The notes: a model not told the origin generated them from the sequence alone. DNA of 64,000 bases from Duganella sp. Leaf126 (GCF_001423125.1 NZ_LMNW01000012.1:656-64655), one strand, 5' to 3'; shown: positions 52,565 through 64,000, counted from the first letter of the stretch. Made by a program: numbers and translations.

Positions 52565-54559
52565 TTATGCCAGCGCTTCCAGCTCTTCCTGCAGCTGCAG
52601 CCACTGCGCTTCCAGTTCGCCAAGGTCCTTGGTAAAGAAGGCCTGGTCGGCCAGCGCCTGTTTCAGCTTGGCCTTGTTGGCCGCCTCGTAGAGCGCTGCA
52701 TCGGCCAGGCGGCCGTCGACTTCCGCCTTTTGCGCGCTGCGCTTGGCGATCTGGTCGTCCAGACGCTTGATCTTCTGCTCCAGCGGCTTGCGCAGTGCGG
52801 CCAAGCGCTGGCGGTCTTCCGCTTCCTTGCGTTTCTGCTCCTTGGTGTTGACCACCGGGGCGGACGGCGCCGCCACGGGCGAACTGACCGGGAAGTCGGT
52901 CTTGTTGGCCTTGCCCGCTGCCGGCAGCACGTCCGTGCCCTTGCCGAGCTTGGTCTTGAACAGCCAGTCCTTGTAGTCGTCCAGGTCGCCGTCGAACGGT
53001 TGCAGCTTGCCGTCGGCGACGATGATGAATTCGTCGGTGGTGGCGCGCAGCAGGTGGCGGTCGTGGGACACCACGACCAGCGTGCCGCCGAACTGCGCCA
53101 GCGCCTCGGTCAGCGCCTCGCGCGTTTCCAGGTCCAGGTGGTTGGTCGGTTCATCGAGCAGCAGCAGGTTGGGGCGCTGCCAGACGATCAGCGCCAGCGC
53201 CAGGCGCGCCTTTTCGCCGCCCGAGAACGGCCCGATCGAGCTGGTCACCATGGTGCCGGGGAAGTTGAAGCCGCCGAGGAAGTTGCGCAGCTCCTGTTCG
53301 CGCACGGTCGGCGCGATCTTCGCCAGGTGCCACAGCGGCGACTCGTCGTGACGCAGCATCTCGACCTGGTGCTGGGCGAAGTAGCCGATGTTGAGGCCCT
53401 TGCCGACGGTGGCGTCACCGGTCAGCGGCGCCAGCTCGCCGGCGATGGTCTTGATCAGCGTCGACTTGCCGGCGCCGTTCACGCCGAGCAGGCCGATGCG
53501 CTGGCCGATCTGCAGCGAGAACTTGATCTGGTTGACGATGGTCTTGGTGGTGACTTCGCCGGTCTTCTCGTTCTCGATGCGGTAGCCGGCATCGACGTCT
53601 TCCATCACCAGCAGCGGGTTCGGGGCGCTGAGCGGCTCGCGGAATTCGAACGAGAATTCGGCAGCGGCGCGCAGCGGCGCCAGTTCTTCCATCTTGGCCA
53701 GCGCCTTCATCCGGCTCTGCGCCTGGCGCGCCTTGGAGGCCTGCGCCTTGAAGCGGTTGACGAACGACTCGAGGTGGGCGCGCTTGCGCTGCTGCTTCTC
53801 CAGCGCGCCGGCAGCGAGCACCATCTGCGCCGCGCGCTGGCGCTCGAACGACGAATAGTTGCCCGAGTAGCGTTTCAGCTTGCGCTCGTCGATGTGCACC
53901 ACCACGTTAACCACCTCGTCGAGGAAGTCGCGGTCGTGCGAGATGATGATCAGGGTGCCGGGGTAGCGCTTGAGCCAGTCCTCGAGCCAGATGATGGCGT
54001 CCAGGTCCAGGTGGTTGGTCGGTTCGTCGAGCAGCAGCAGGTCCGATGGGCACATCAGCGCCTGCGCCAGGTTCAGGCGCATGCGCCAGCCGCCGGAGAA
54101 GCTCGACACGGGACGCTGCATCTGTTCGATGGTAAATCCCAGGCCCAGCAGCAGCTGTTCGCCGCGCGACTGCACGGTGTAGGCGTCGGCGTCGGCCAGC
54201 GCGCTGTAGACGTTACCGATGGCGATGCCGTTCTCGGACGACTCGGGCGCCGCTTCCAGGCGCGCCAGTTCGGCTTCGAGCTTGCGCAGGCCGACATCGC
54301 CGTCGATCGCGTAGTCGAGCGCCGCGCGTTCGAGCGGCGGGGTTTCCTGGGCCACGTGGGCCACGCGCCACTTAGCCGGGAAGTCGATTTCGCCCTGGTC
54401 GGGATGGAGCTCGCCGCGCATCATGGCGAACAGGCTCGATTTGCCGGCGCCGTTGGCGCCGATCAGGCCGATCTTGTCGCCGGGATTGAGGGTGACATCG
54501 ACTTGTTCCAGCAGCGGCTTGGTGCCGCGCATCAGGCTAACTTGTATGAAGCGGATCAT
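52565..54559 (-). CDS. ABC-F ATPase (YheS-type)
   Basis: 664 residues, two ATP-binding cassettes in one chain and no membrane segment. First cassette: Walker A 'GLIGANGAGKSSLFAMM', signature 'SSFSGGWRMRLNLAQAL', Walker B 'LLLLDEPTNHLDLDAIIWLE'. Second: 'GLLGVNGAGKSTLIKTIAGE', 'GPFSGGEKARLALALIV', 'LLLLDEPTNHLDLETREALT'. The linker between them holds the P-site-contacting helices, and a charged C-terminal coiled coil follows (about 550-660). ABC-F proteins act on stalled or difficult ribosomes. Nine bases downstream of prmB on the same strand, so probably co-transcribed with that ribosomal-protein methylase gene. Confidence 0.93.
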   Translation of the reverse strand: MIRFIQVSLMRGTKPLLEQVDVTLNPGDKIGLIGANGAGKSSLFAMMRGELHPDQGEIDFPAKWRVAHVAQETPPLERAALDYAIDGDVGLRKLEAELARLEAAPESSENGIAIGNVYSALADADAYTVQSRGEQLLLGLGFTIEQMQRPVSSFSGGWRMRLNLAQALMCPSDLLLLDEPTNHLDLDAIIWLEDWLKRYPGTLIIISHDRDFLDEVVNVVVHIDERKLKRYSGNYSSFERQRAAQMVLAAGALEKQQRKRAHLESFVNRFKAQASKARQAQSRMKALAKMEELAPLRAAAEFSFEFREPLSAPNPLLVMEDVDAGYRIENEKTGEVTTKTIVNQIKFSLQIGQRIGLLGVNGAGKSTLIKTIAGELAPLTGDATVGKGLNIGYFAQHQVEMLRHDESPLWHLAKIAPTVREQELRNFLGGFNFPGTMVTSSIGPFSGGEKARLALALIVWQRPNLLLLDEPTNHLDLETREALTEALAQFGGTLVVVSHDRHLLRATTDEFIIVADGKLQPFDGDLDDYKDWLFKTKLGKGTDVLPAAGKANKTDFPVSSPVAAPSAPVVNTKEQKRKEAEDRQRLAALRKPLEQKIKRLDDQIAKRSAQKAEVDGRLADAALYEAANKAKLKQALADQAFFTKDLGELEAQWLQLQEELEALA

Positions 54560-54568
54560 TGTGTTCTT

Positions 54569-55456
54569 TTACAGTTTGAGCTGGTCGGCGGTCAGCAGGA
54601 ATACCATGTCGTCGCCGTTGCTGGTGGTGAGCCAGGTCAGACCCATGTCGCCGAAGGCGGCTTCGGCAAACTCTTTTTCATTGCCGATTTCGACGATCAG
54701 GAGACCGTCGTCGGTCAGCCGCTCGGCGGCACCGGCCACGATGCGGCGCACGATGTCCATGCCGTCCTTGCCGCCGTCGAGCGCCAGTTCCGGCTCGGCG
54801 CGGTATTCCATCGGCAGCTTGCTCATCGACGAGGAATTCACGTACGGCGGATTGGTGATGATCAGGTCATATTTTTTGGCCGGTACATTGGCGTACAGGT
54901 CCGACGCGATCAGCGTCAGGCGATCCTGTAGTTCGTAGGTAGCGACGTTCTTGCGCGCCACGTCCAGCGCGTCGGCCGAAATATCGACAGCATCGACGTG
55001 CGCGTCGGGGAAGGCGTCGGCCATCATGATCGCCAGGCAGCCGGAGCCCGTGCACAGTTCCAGGATGTTTTCGATATTCTCGGGCGAGTTGACCCACGGT
55101 GCAAAATACTCGGGAATCAGCTCGGCGATGAAGGAGCGCGGCACGATGGTGCGCTCATCGACGTAGAAGCTGTAGCTGCCCAGCCATGCCTCGTTGGTGA
55201 TGTAGGCGGCCGGCACCCGCTCATCGGTGCGGCGCGAGATCACGGCCAGGACCGACGCCACTTCTTCGGGCAGCAGCTTCGCATCGAGAAACGGCTCGAG
55301 CCGATCGAGCGGCAGCTTGAGCGTGTGCAGGATCAGGTAAGCGGCTTCGTCGAATGCTTCTGCGCTGCCGTGGCCGAAGAACAGCTTGGCCGTATTGAAA
55401 CGGGTGACGGCGTAGCGCAGCAGGTCGCGCGGCGTGGTGAAGGGAGTGGTGTTCAT
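54569..55456 (-). CDS. prmB: Ribosomal protein L3 N5-glutamine methyltransferase
   Basis: 295 residues. HemK-family methyltransferase: N-terminal helical domain, 'RRTDERVPAAYITNEAWLGS' and 'FYVDERTIVPRSFIAELIPE', SAM-binding 'ILELCTGSGCLAIMMADAFP', and the glutamine-binding 'DLIITNPPYVNSSSM' (NPPY near 206). 'PRSF' and the N-terminal domain point to PrmB, which methylates ribosomal protein L3, rather than PrmC (release factors). Located between dapE and the ABC-F gene. Confidence 0.93.
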   Translation of the reverse strand: MNTTPFTTPRDLLRYAVTRFNTAKLFFGHGSAEAFDEAAYLILHTLKLPLDRLEPFLDAKLLPEEVASVLAVISRRTDERVPAAYITNEAWLGSYSFYVDERTIVPRSFIAELIPEYFAPWVNSPENIENILELCTGSGCLAIMMADAFPDAHVDAVDISADALDVARKNVATYELQDRLTLIASDLYANVPAKKYDLIITNPPYVNSSSMSKLPMEYRAEPELALDGGKDGMDIVRRIVAGAAERLTDDGLLIVEIGNEKEFAEAAFGDMGLTWLTTSNGDDMVFLLTADQLKL

Positions 55457-55503
55457 GGCTATCTCGTTCGGTAAGGTGCCGGGCGCCTGCCTGGCGCGCG
55501 GCG

Positions 55504-56992
<1,489 letters not shown>

Positions 56993-57172
56993 GGACGTTC
57001 TGGGGCTCGTATAGGGTCGCTGCTGTGGTTGCTGCTTTGCGGGGGCTATAGCTTATCATGCGCGTCCGAAGCCACAAAATTTGGCAAAAATTTCCAGGCA
57101 CAATTGGCGATAAAAGATTTGAGCGTGCAAATGCGCTAGACTGGTTTTATATACAGCGACTGGGAGCCGGTC

Positions 57173-57505
57173 ATGACCCGAATTACCTTGGATATCGACA
57201 TCGACGACACCGAGCTCGCGCATTTGCGCGCTGCTGCCCAGGAAAGTAAAACTGACCCATCGAACATCCTGTCTGCGGTGGTCAAGCAGGGCTTGCAGCA
57301 AATGCGGTCGTCGCAATCGACCTATGCTGTTGAGGACAATACGTTACCAGTTTCCAGGCTCGATCTGACCGGCCTGACGTTGGAAGAGCGGCGCGCCAGG
57401 CGTTTCGCCATTCTGCAAAACAGCAGCGGGATATGGTCCGGAGAGCCAGGTATGCCGCGCGACGGCCTGGTATATCAGCAAGCACTTCGCGCAGAATGGC
57501 CTTAG
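57173..57505 (+). CDS. Putative VapB-type antitoxin
   Basis: 110 residues. The N-terminal part reads 'TRITLDIDIDDTELAHLRAA', then 'TDPSNILSAVVKQGLQQM', compatible with a ribbon-helix-helix DNA-binding domain. The C-terminal 50 residues are polar with an Arg/Glu-rich stretch, as expected for a toxin-binding tail. The gene overlaps the PIN-domain toxin gene by ten bases. By analogy with VapB proteins it would neutralise the toxin and repress the pair. The class is inferred mainly from position; no exact family is recognised. Confidence 0.65.
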   Translation: MTRITLDIDIDDTELAHLRAAAQESKTDPSNILSAVVKQGLQQMRSSQSTYAVEDNTLPVSRLDLTGLTLEERRARRFAILQNSSGIWSGEPGMPRDGLVYQQALRAEWP

Positions 57506-57909
57506 TGCTGTTCGATTCCAATATCATCATCGACCACACCCTCGGCTATACCGAGGCACGGTCGGAGATTGCCGCGTACGACCACGCTGCGATCAGCGCC
57601 AACACATGGATGGAGGCTTGCTGCAAGCTCGACGTCCGGCAGCGATATACCTTGGAAATCGAGCTGTACATGCTCGGGATCGATGTCATCCATACCGACG
57701 ACGCCATCATGCACCGCGCCACGGAGCTGCGCGGGGCGACGCGCAAGAAGCTGCCAGACTGCATCATTCGTGCGACGGCGGATGTCGGAAGGCGCGTCGT
57801 GATTACGCGCGATCCGGTCGATTTCGGCGGCGTGTCGAACGCCAGGGTGCACATGCCTTATCGCATCGTCAATGGGGTGGTGGTGGACGTCCAAGCACCT
57901 GTTTCCTGA
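57496..57909 (+). CDS. PIN-domain RNase toxin (VapC type)
   Basis: 137 residues from the ATG at 57496, overlapping the antitoxin gene. PIN-domain acidic residues: Asp in 'VLFDSNIIIDHTLG', Glu in 'SANTWMEACCKLDV', Asp in 'HTDDAIMHRATELRG', and Asp in 'RKKLPDCIIRATADVGRR'. The set of four is typical of active Mg-dependent RNases that cut tRNA or other RNA. The pair runs opposite to the flanking dap and pil genes. 'TRDPVDFG' near the end is also typical. Confidence 0.85.
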   Translation: MALVLFDSNIIIDHTLGYTEARSEIAAYDHAAISANTWMEACCKLDVRQRYTLEIELYMLGIDVIHTDDAIMHRATELRGATRKKLPDCIIRATADVGRRVVITRDPVDFGGVSNARVHMPYRIVNGVVVDVQAPVS

Positions 57910-57928
57910 GCTCGGCACTGCAACCGCA

Positions 57929-59065
57929 TCAGGTATCGAGCGTAAATCCCGAAAACGACGCCGACGGCGTGCTGGTGCCAGCCTGACCGGCGGCTTCCTT
58001 CTGATCGAGCGCGTTATTGAGCTGCCAGAGCAGGTTGGTGGCGGAATCGGCATTGGCCAGCGCTTCCTCCGCACTGATCACGCCATCGCGCACCAGGTTG
58101 ACCAGCGCCTGCTCGAACGACTGCGAACCGGGCGACATGCTGTTGTCCATCGCCTCCTTGATGTCCCCGATGCGGCCCGCTTCGATCAATTCGGCCACCG
58201 CGCGCGAGTTGACCATCACCTCGACCGCAGCGGCGCGCGCGCCGCCGTGCAGTGCCGGCACCAGCCGCTGCGAGACGATTGCCTTTACGGCCGACGACAG
58301 GTCCTGCATCAGCGCCATGCGGCTCTCGACCGGGTAAAAGCCGATGATGCGATTGAGCGCGTTGTAGCTGTTGTTGGCGTGCAGGGTGGCCACCACCAGG
58401 TGGCCCGACTGCGCGTAGGCGATGGCTGCGCCCATTGCTTCCTTGTCGCGGATTTCGCCGATCAGGATGCAGTCGGGCGCCTGCCGCATCGAGTTGCGCA
58501 GGGCGGTGGCAAAGCTGGTGGCGTCGCTGCCGATCTCGCGCTGGTTGACGATCGACTGCTTGTTCTTGAACAGGAACTCGATCGGATCTTCCAGCGTGAG
58601 GATGTGCCCTGCCGAATGGGCATTGCGGTGATCGAGCATGGCGGCAATCGTGGTCGATTTGCCGGAACCGGTGGCGCCCACCACCAGCAGCAGGCCGCGC
58701 TTGGCCATGATCAGGTCCGCCAGCACGGACGGCACCTTCAAGTCCTGCAGGTCGGGGATGTCGCCGGGAATATAGCGGAACACGGCAGACACGCTGCCGC
58801 GCTGGCGGAATGCCGACAGGCGGAAGCGCCCCACGCCCGCCAGCGACACGCCCATATTGAGTTCGTTGGTGACGGCCAGGTCGGCCATCTGCGCCGGAGA
58901 GGCCACCTGGGCCAGCAGCGCTTCGATGTTCTCGGGCGTGAGCGCCTGCTGGTTGACCGGCACCAGCTTGCCGCCGATCTTGAGATGCACGGGAGAGTGC
59001 GCGGCGAGGAACAGGTCCGACGCATGCTTTTCCTGCATCAGCTGGAACAGGCGTTCCATGGCCAT
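57929..59065 (-). CDS. pilU: Type IV pilus retraction ATPase PilU
   Basis: 378 residues from the ATG at 59065 with GGAGAAAGCG upstream. PilT/PilU-type ATPase: 'MAMERLFQLMQEKHASDLFL' at the N-terminus, Walker A 'LLVVGATGSGKSTTIAAMLD', Asp-box 'ILTLEDPIEFLFKNKQSIVN', Walker B 'APDCILIGEIRDKEAMGAAI', and His-box 'GHLVVATLHANNSYNALNRI'. The opening and C-terminal length fit PilU rather than PilT. No pilT lies beside it here. It follows dapD on the same strand and is transcribed toward the toxin-antitoxin pair. Confidence 0.93.
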   Translation of the reverse strand: MAMERLFQLMQEKHASDLFLAAHSPVHLKIGGKLVPVNQQALTPENIEALLAQVASPAQMADLAVTNELNMGVSLAGVGRFRLSAFRQRGSVSAVFRYIPGDIPDLQDLKVPSVLADLIMAKRGLLLVVGATGSGKSTTIAAMLDHRNAHSAGHILTLEDPIEFLFKNKQSIVNQREIGSDATSFATALRNSMRQAPDCILIGEIRDKEAMGAAIAYAQSGHLVVATLHANNSYNALNRIIGFYPVESRMALMQDLSSAVKAIVSQRLVPALHGGARAAAVEVMVNSRAVAELIEAGRIGDIKEAMDNSMSPGSQSFEQALVNLVRDGVISAEEALANADSATNLLWQLNNALDQKEAAGQAGTSTPSASFSGFTLDT

Positions 59066-59091
59066 CGCTTTCTCCCTGGAGAGTGCTGCGA

Positions 59092-59919
59092 TCAGATACC
59101 GCGCAGCAGTTCGTTGATACCGGTCTTGGCGCGGGTCTTGGCGTCCACGCGCTTGACGATCACGGCGCAGTACAGCGAGTACTTGCCGTCTTCCGATGGC
59201 AGGTTGCCCGACACGACCACCGAACCGGCCGGCACGCGGCCATAGGTCACTTCGCCCGTGGCGCGGTCGTAGATCTTGGTCGACTGGCCGATGTAGACGC
59301 CCATCGAGATCACCGAGTTTTCTTCGACGATCACGCCTTCGACGATTTCCGAACGGGCGCCGATGAAGCAGTTGTCCTCGATGATGGTGGGATTGGCCTG
59401 CATCGGTTCCAGCACGCCGCCGATGCCCACGCCGCCCGACAGGTGGACGTTCTTGCCGATCTGTGCGCACGAACCGACGGTGGCCCAGGTATCGACCATC
59501 GCGCCTTCATCGACATAGGCGCCGATATTGACATACGACGGCATCAGCACCACGTTCTTGGCGATGAACGAGCCGCGGCGCGCCACGGCCGGTGGCACCA
59601 CGCGGAAGCCGCCCTTGGCGAAATCGGCCTCGGTGTAGTTGGCAAACTTGGTCGGCACCTTGTCGTAGAACTGCATGGTGCCGTCCGACGGCATGGCCAC
59701 GTTGTTCTCGAGGCGGAACGACAGCAGCACGGCCTTCTTGACCCACTGATTCACTACCCAGTCGCCGCTGGTTTTTTCGGCCACGCGGATGGTACCTGCA
59801 TCGAGGCCGCCGATCACGTGCGAGACGGCGTCACGCAGCTCGGCTGCGCCGTTGGCAGGGTTGATGTTGGCGCGGTCTTCCCAGGCCTGGTCGATGATGT
59901 GCTGGAGTTGTTGGGTCAT
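59092..59919 (-). CDS. dapD: Tetrahydrodipicolinate N-succinyltransferase
   Basis: 275 residues, the family length. N-terminal helical domain '[20 protein letters not shown]', then a left-handed beta-helix built of hexapeptide repeats ('[20 protein letters not shown]', '[20 protein letters not shown]', '[20 protein letters not shown]'). DapD adds succinate to tetrahydrodipicolinate. Eight bases separate it from dapC upstream, so the two are one operon. Cytoplasmic trimer. Confidence 0.96.
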   Translation of the reverse strand: MTQQLQHIIDQAWEDRANINPANGAAELRDAVSHVIGGLDAGTIRVAEKTSGDWVVNQWVKKAVLLSFRLENNVAMPSDGTMQFYDKVPTKFANYTEADFAKGGFRVVPPAVARRGSFIAKNVVLMPSYVNIGAYVDEGAMVDTWATVGSCAQIGKNVHLSGGVGIGGVLEPMQANPTIIEDNCFIGARSEIVEGVIVEENSVISMGVYIGQSTKIYDRATGEVTYGRVPAGSVVVSGNLPSEDGKYSLYCAVIVKRVDAKTRAKTGINELLRGI

Positions 59920-59927
59920 GATGGTCT

Positions 59928-61142
59928 TTATTGAACGAGGGTTTTGCAGAATTGGACAATGCGCTGCGCAGCTTCGAGGCCTTCCGAAGTTTCGGCCACG
60001 AGCGCCATGCGGATGCGGTTGCGGCCCGGATTGACGCCGTGCGCGTCGCGCGCCAGGTAGCTGCCCGGCAGCACCGTCACGTGATAGTCGGCATACAGGC
60101 GCTGGGCGAATTCGGTGTCCGAAAGGCCGGTGCGCGAGACGTCGGCCCACAGGTAGAAACCGGCGTCGGGCAGTTCCACGTCCAGCACCTGCTGCAGCAG
60201 CGGCGTGATGGCGTCGAACTTGGCGCGGTATTGTTCGCGGTTGGCTTCGACATGGGTTTCGTCGTTCCACGCCGCGATCGACGCAGCCTGCACGGCAGTG
60301 CTCATGGCGCTGCCGTGGTAGGTGCGGTACAACAGGAATTTTTTCAGCACGTCGGCGTCGCCGGCCACGAAGCCCGAGCGCATGCCGGGCACGTTCGAGC
60401 GCTTGGACAGGCTTGAGAAAACCACCAGCCGCGCATACGGTTTGTCCACCGACGACAGGCCCAGCATGTGGGCCGCCTGCAGCGCGCCCAGCGGGGCCTC
60501 GGCGCCGTGATAGATCTCCGAATAGCACTCGTCGGCAGCGATGATGAAATCGTAGCGCTCCGAGAGGGCGAACAGGTGTTCCCAGTCGGTGAGCGTGAGC
60601 ACGGCGCCGGTGGGATTGCCGGGGGAGCACAGGAACAGCAGCGACACGCGCTCCCAGACCGCAGCGGGGATGGTGTCGTAGTCGCAGCCGAAGTTGCGGG
60701 CCGGGTCGGAGTTGACGAAATACGGTTCGGCGCCGGCCAGGTAGGCCGCGCCCTCGTAGATCTGGTAGAACGGGTTGGGGCACACCACCAGCGCGTTGGC
60801 GGCCGGGTCGATCACGGTTTGCGCGAACGCGAACAGCGCTTCGCGCGAGCCGTTGACCGGCAGTACCTGCGTGGCCGGATCGATGGCAGGCAGGCCGTAA
60901 CGGCGCTCGAGCCAGCCGGCGATCGCACTGCGCAGCGCTTCGGTGCCGATGGTGGTGGGGTAGGTGGCCAGGCCGCCGATGTTGTCGATCACCGCCTGCG
61001 CGATGAACGGCGGCGTCGGATGCTTGGGTTCTCCCATGCCCAGGCTGATCGGCTTGTACTGCGCATTGGGTGTCACCTGCGCGAACAACTGGCGCAGCTT
61101 TTCGAACGGGTACGGTTGCAGCTTGTCGAGATGTGGATTCAC
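59928..61142 (-). CDS. dapC: Succinyldiaminopimelate aminotransferase
   Basis: 404 residues from a GTG at 61142; an in-frame TAG nine bases earlier rules out a longer form. Fold type I aminotransferase: '[20 protein letters not shown]', '[20 protein letters not shown]', '[20 protein letters not shown]', '[20 protein letters not shown]', and the PLP lysine in '[19 protein letters not shown]'. Operon with dapD gives the middle steps of the succinylase branch of lysine synthesis; dapE lies 3 kb downstream on the same strand. The two-copy GCTAACGTT repeat lies just before its start. Confidence 0.95.
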   Translation of the reverse strand: MNPHLDKLQPYPFEKLRQLFAQVTPNAQYKPISLGMGEPKHPTPPFIAQAVIDNIGGLATYPTTIGTEALRSAIAGWLERRYGLPAIDPATQVLPVNGSREALFAFAQTVIDPAANALVVCPNPFYQIYEGAAYLAGAEPYFVNSDPARNFGCDYDTIPAAVWERVSLLFLCSPGNPTGAVLTLTDWEHLFALSERYDFIIAADECYSEIYHGAEAPLGALQAAHMLGLSSVDKPYARLVVFSSLSKRSNVPGMRSGFVAGDADVLKKFLLYRTYHGSAMSTAVQAASIAAWNDETHVEANREQYRAKFDAITPLLQQVLDVELPDAGFYLWADVSRTGLSDTEFAQRLYADYHVTVLPGSYLARDAHGVNPGRNRIRMALVAETSEGLEAAQRIVQFCKTLVQ

Positions 61143-61147
61143 GGGAT

Positions 61148-61165
61148 GCTAACGTTGCTAACGTT
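61148..61165. repeat. Two-copy 9-base repeat before dapC
   Basis: GCTAACGTT occurs twice head to tail, six bases before the dapC GTG (on the minus strand AACGTTAGC). It covers the place where a ribosome site would be expected; no clear one is seen. It could be a slippage product or weaken initiation. Confidence 0.75.
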
Positions 61166-61201
61166 GTTGGCTAAGTTGGAAACGGACAGCGCGGGTCAGG
61201 C

Positions 61202-61230
61202 ATTATAGCGCCTCCGCACCGGCATGGTGA
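61202..61230 (-). promoter_or_regulatory. Candidate dapC promoter
   Basis: On the minus strand a perfect TATAAT (61207-61202) is preceded, 17 bases upstream, by TCACCA (61230-61225), a weak -35 with three matches. Predicted start near 61195, leader about 50 bases. Confidence 0.5.
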
Positions 61231-61253
61231 CGCCTGCCGGCACGCTAAGCAAA

Positions 61254-61283
61254 TTGATAACAGTGCAGGTTTAGTGCGATACT
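61254..61283 (+). promoter_or_regulatory. Candidate promoter of the DUF4153 gene
   Basis: TTGATA (five of six -35 matches) and GATACT (four of six -10 matches) separated by 18 bases, with a predicted start near 61290 and the ATG at 61318. Confidence 0.5.
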
Positions 61284-61317
61284 GCGGCGCTATCAGGGAC
61301 TACAGAACCGGATCCGT

Positions 61318-63153
61318 ATGCAAATCGAACACTATGATGAGGTGCCCGGCGCCCAGGTCAGCCGCCCCGTGATGACGTTGCGCCTGGCGACGGGGTTGGT
61401 GCAGGGCGTGCTGCTCTACCTGCTGTACCGCGCGGCCACCATCGCCATCTGGCCGGCCACCGAGCCGTTCGTATTCCTGCCGCTGTTCCTGCTGGTGCTG
61501 CTGCTCCCGGTCGTGTTCATTGCCAGCCTCGGTCATATGACGTCGCGCAACGTGGCGCGCTGGACGGCTGCCGCCGGCGCGGTGCTGCTGATCATGGCGC
61601 TGCACGAAGCATGGCGCAGCGCGGGAGCCGTCGATCTCGGCGGCGGTTTCATGGCGCAGTTGGCCGAGCGCGTGCCCACCATGCAGGTGATCGTGTTCTC
61701 CGGCGTGTTCCTGTACATCGCCCACACGCTGGTCATGGCCGGTGTCGGCGACGGCAAGCGCATCGCCAGCTATGGCAGCTATTTTGAAATCTCCTGGAAG
61801 CTGGCCGTGCAGCTGCTGTTTTCCGCCTTTTTCGTCGGCGCCCTGTGGCTGGTGCTGTGGATGGGCGCAGGCCTGTTCAGCATGGTCAAACTCGGTTTTC
61901 TGGAACGCCTGCTCGGCAAACCGTGGTTCGTGGCGCCGGTCATCTGTTTTGCTTTCTCGTGCGCGCTGCACATCACCGATGTCCGGCCAGCCATCGTACG
62001 CGGCATCCGTTCGCTGCTGCTGGTGCTGGCGTCCTGGATCCTGCCGGTGGCGGTGGTCCTGATCGGCGGCTTCCTGTGCACCTTGCCCTTTACCGGCCTC
62101 GATGGCCTGTGGAAAACGCGTTCGGCCACCGCGCTGCTGCTGACCACCGTGGCCGTGCTGGTCTTGCTGATCAATTGCGCCTTCCAGAACGGCCAGACCG
62201 CCGCCACGCTGGCGATCCGCATTGCCGCGCGCATGGCAGCGATTTTGCTGCTGCCGCTGACCGGCATCGCCATCTATGCGCTGGGCTTGCGGGTGCACGA
62301 ATACGGCTGGACCGTCGATCGCATCGTCGCTGCCGCCTGCCTGCTGGTGGCGTCGTGCTACGCGCTCGGCTACCAGTGGGCCGCGCACCGTTACGAAACC
62401 TGGCTGGTGGAGATCGCGCCGGTCAATGTCGGCACCGCGTGCGTGGCCCTGGTGGTGCTGCTGGCGCTGTTTACGCCGCTCGCCGATCCGGCGCGTCTTG
62501 CGGTCGCCAGCCAGGTTGGGCGCCTCGAGCGGGGGCTGGTGAAGGCCGACAAGTTCGATTACCACTTCCTACGCTTCGAGGGCCAGCGGTATGGCCAGCA
62601 AGCGCTGCAGCAGCTGGCGCGCCAGGGAGTGGGACCGCAACCGGCACTGGTCGCCGCCGGGGCGGCGGCAGCGTTGAAGCGGACCAATCGCTGGAGCACC
62701 GACAGCGGTCCTGCGACAGCAGCCACCATCGCCGCCAACATCACCGTGGTGCCGGCTGGCGACGCGCTGCCGGCCAGTTTCATCGGTCAGCAATGGAAAA
62801 AGGGAAATGACCAGCCGCTGCCCGACTGCCTGAAAGACGCGGCGCAGCGATGCACAGCCTTGCTGCTGGACGCCGACGGCGACGGCCGGCGCGATGTCCT
62901 GCTGCAGCCGTACGGTTACGGCGAGAGCTATTTGTACCAGCAGCAGCCGGACGGGCGATGGGTAGCGTCGGCGCGCATCGCCAGCTTCTGTCAGCCGGCA
63001 CTGGAACGACTGCGCGCGGGGCGCTACAAACTGGTGCAGCCGCCGATGAAAGCGATCGATGTCGACGGTATGCTGCTGTTGTTCCAGCCCGTGTTTTCGA
63101 CGGGCGACTGCAGAGCGCTCAAGTCTGCGCCTGCCGCTTCCGAAGGACGATAG
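61318..63153 (+). CDS. DUF4153-family membrane protein
   Basis: 611 residues. The N-terminal two thirds contains about eleven hydrophobic helices ('LYLLYRAATIAIWPATEPFV', 'FVFLPLFLLVLLLPVVFIA', 'LLLVLASWILPVAVVLIGGF'); this layout and 'IGGFLCTLPFTGLDGLWKTR' fit DUF4153. The C-terminal 220 residues are soluble, probably periplasmic, and rich in Ala, Gln and Arg. It is divergent from dapC. Function unknown; some relatives sit beside transport or stress genes. Confidence 0.8.
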   Translation: MQIEHYDEVPGAQVSRPVMTLRLATGLVQGVLLYLLYRAATIAIWPATEPFVFLPLFLLVLLLPVVFIASLGHMTSRNVARWTAAAGAVLLIMALHEAWRSAGAVDLGGGFMAQLAERVPTMQVIVFSGVFLYIAHTLVMAGVGDGKRIASYGSYFEISWKLAVQLLFSAFFVGALWLVLWMGAGLFSMVKLGFLERLLGKPWFVAPVICFAFSCALHITDVRPAIVRGIRSLLLVLASWILPVAVVLIGGFLCTLPFTGLDGLWKTRSATALLLTTVAVLVLLINCAFQNGQTAATLAIRIAARMAAILLLPLTGIAIYALGLRVHEYGWTVDRIVAAACLLVASCYALGYQWAAHRYETWLVEIAPVNVGTACVALVVLLALFTPLADPARLAVASQVGRLERGLVKADKFDYHFLRFEGQRYGQQALQQLARQGVGPQPALVAAGAAAALKRTNRWSTDSGPATAATIAANITVVPAGDALPASFIGQQWKKGNDQPLPDCLKDAAQRCTALLLDADGDGRRDVLLQPYGYGESYLYQQQPDGRWVASARIASFCQPALERLRAGRYKLVQPPMKAIDVDGMLLLFQPVFSTGDCRALKSAPAASEGR

Positions 63154-63237
63154 CGGTCGCCCGGTCGGGTTGGACGGGTGAAGGGGCTTGGCGTATAGCG
63201 TATACTGTCGGGCCGTTATCCTCACACTCAGGCCACC

Positions 63238-64000
<763 letters not shown>

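Noticed and set aside
63170..63206. Sigma-70 promoter before the DEAD-box gene (TTGGAC with TATACT)
   Set aside because: The spacing is 25 bases, too long; only the -10-like hexamer is credible.

Overview
The window looks like chromosomal DNA from a high-GC betaproteobacterium, most likely an Oxalobacteraceae member (Duganella, Massilia or Janthinobacterium type). This rests on overall gene content (a dapC-dapD / dapE-prmB lysine cluster, PilU, a divergent pirin/LysR pair, an S46 peptidase, OmpR/EnvZ- and Cpx-type two-component systems, paired DUF342/FapA proteins) and on strong GC-ending codon use. No rRNA, tRNA, CRISPR array, prophage or insertion sequence was found. Genes are packed tightly, and many pairs overlap by 1 to 10 bases, so translational coupling is common. 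The species is an inference; no search was possible.

Layout. 1-9180: start of a type VI spike gene (vgrG) at the left edge, small metabolic and hypothetical genes, a coupled FHA-membrane-protein/serine-protease pair, ribA, and pirin divergent from a LysR regulator. 9287-14953: coupled HDOD and PAS-GGDEF-EAL c-di-GMP genes, a SYLF lipoprotein, and a protealysin-like M4 protease with its emfourin-type inhibitor gene. 15096-20186: NERD-domain helicase, sodium/solute symporter, SppA. 20242-31834: a Cpx-like two-component system divergent from a complete mdtABC-oprM-type efflux operon, with a perfect CpxR-type box between them. 31923-36297: a CheB-CheR fusion coupled to an orphan PAS sensor kinase that carries a 48-base in-frame duplication. 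36348-42902: S46 dipeptidyl-peptidase, PnuC-like transporter, NadR-like kinase and a small exported protein, convergent with a TonB-dependent receptor that sits under a TPP (thiamine) riboswitch. 43134-46619: a six-copy 9-base repeat in front of an Imm26-type gene, then an OmpR/EnvZ-type system with a coupled exported protein. 46788-52543: a small repeat protein, two tandem DUF342/FapA genes, ArfB and CheW. 52565-61142: ABC-F, PrmB, DapE, YffB, PilU, DapD and DapC on the minus strand, interrupted by a plus-strand VapBC-type toxin-antitoxin pair. 61318-end: a DUF4153 membrane protein and the start of a DEAD-box RNA helicase.

How it works together. The strongest functional stories are: (i) envelope-stress sensing wired to multidrug efflux; (ii) vitamin uptake, where the riboswitch re-assigns a receptor that would otherwise be called a siderophore receptor; (iii) lysine/peptidoglycan precursor synthesis (dapC, dapD, dapE); and (iv) signalling proteins for chemotaxis and c-di-GMP. 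Short in-frame tandem duplications recur in several unrelated genes and leader regions.
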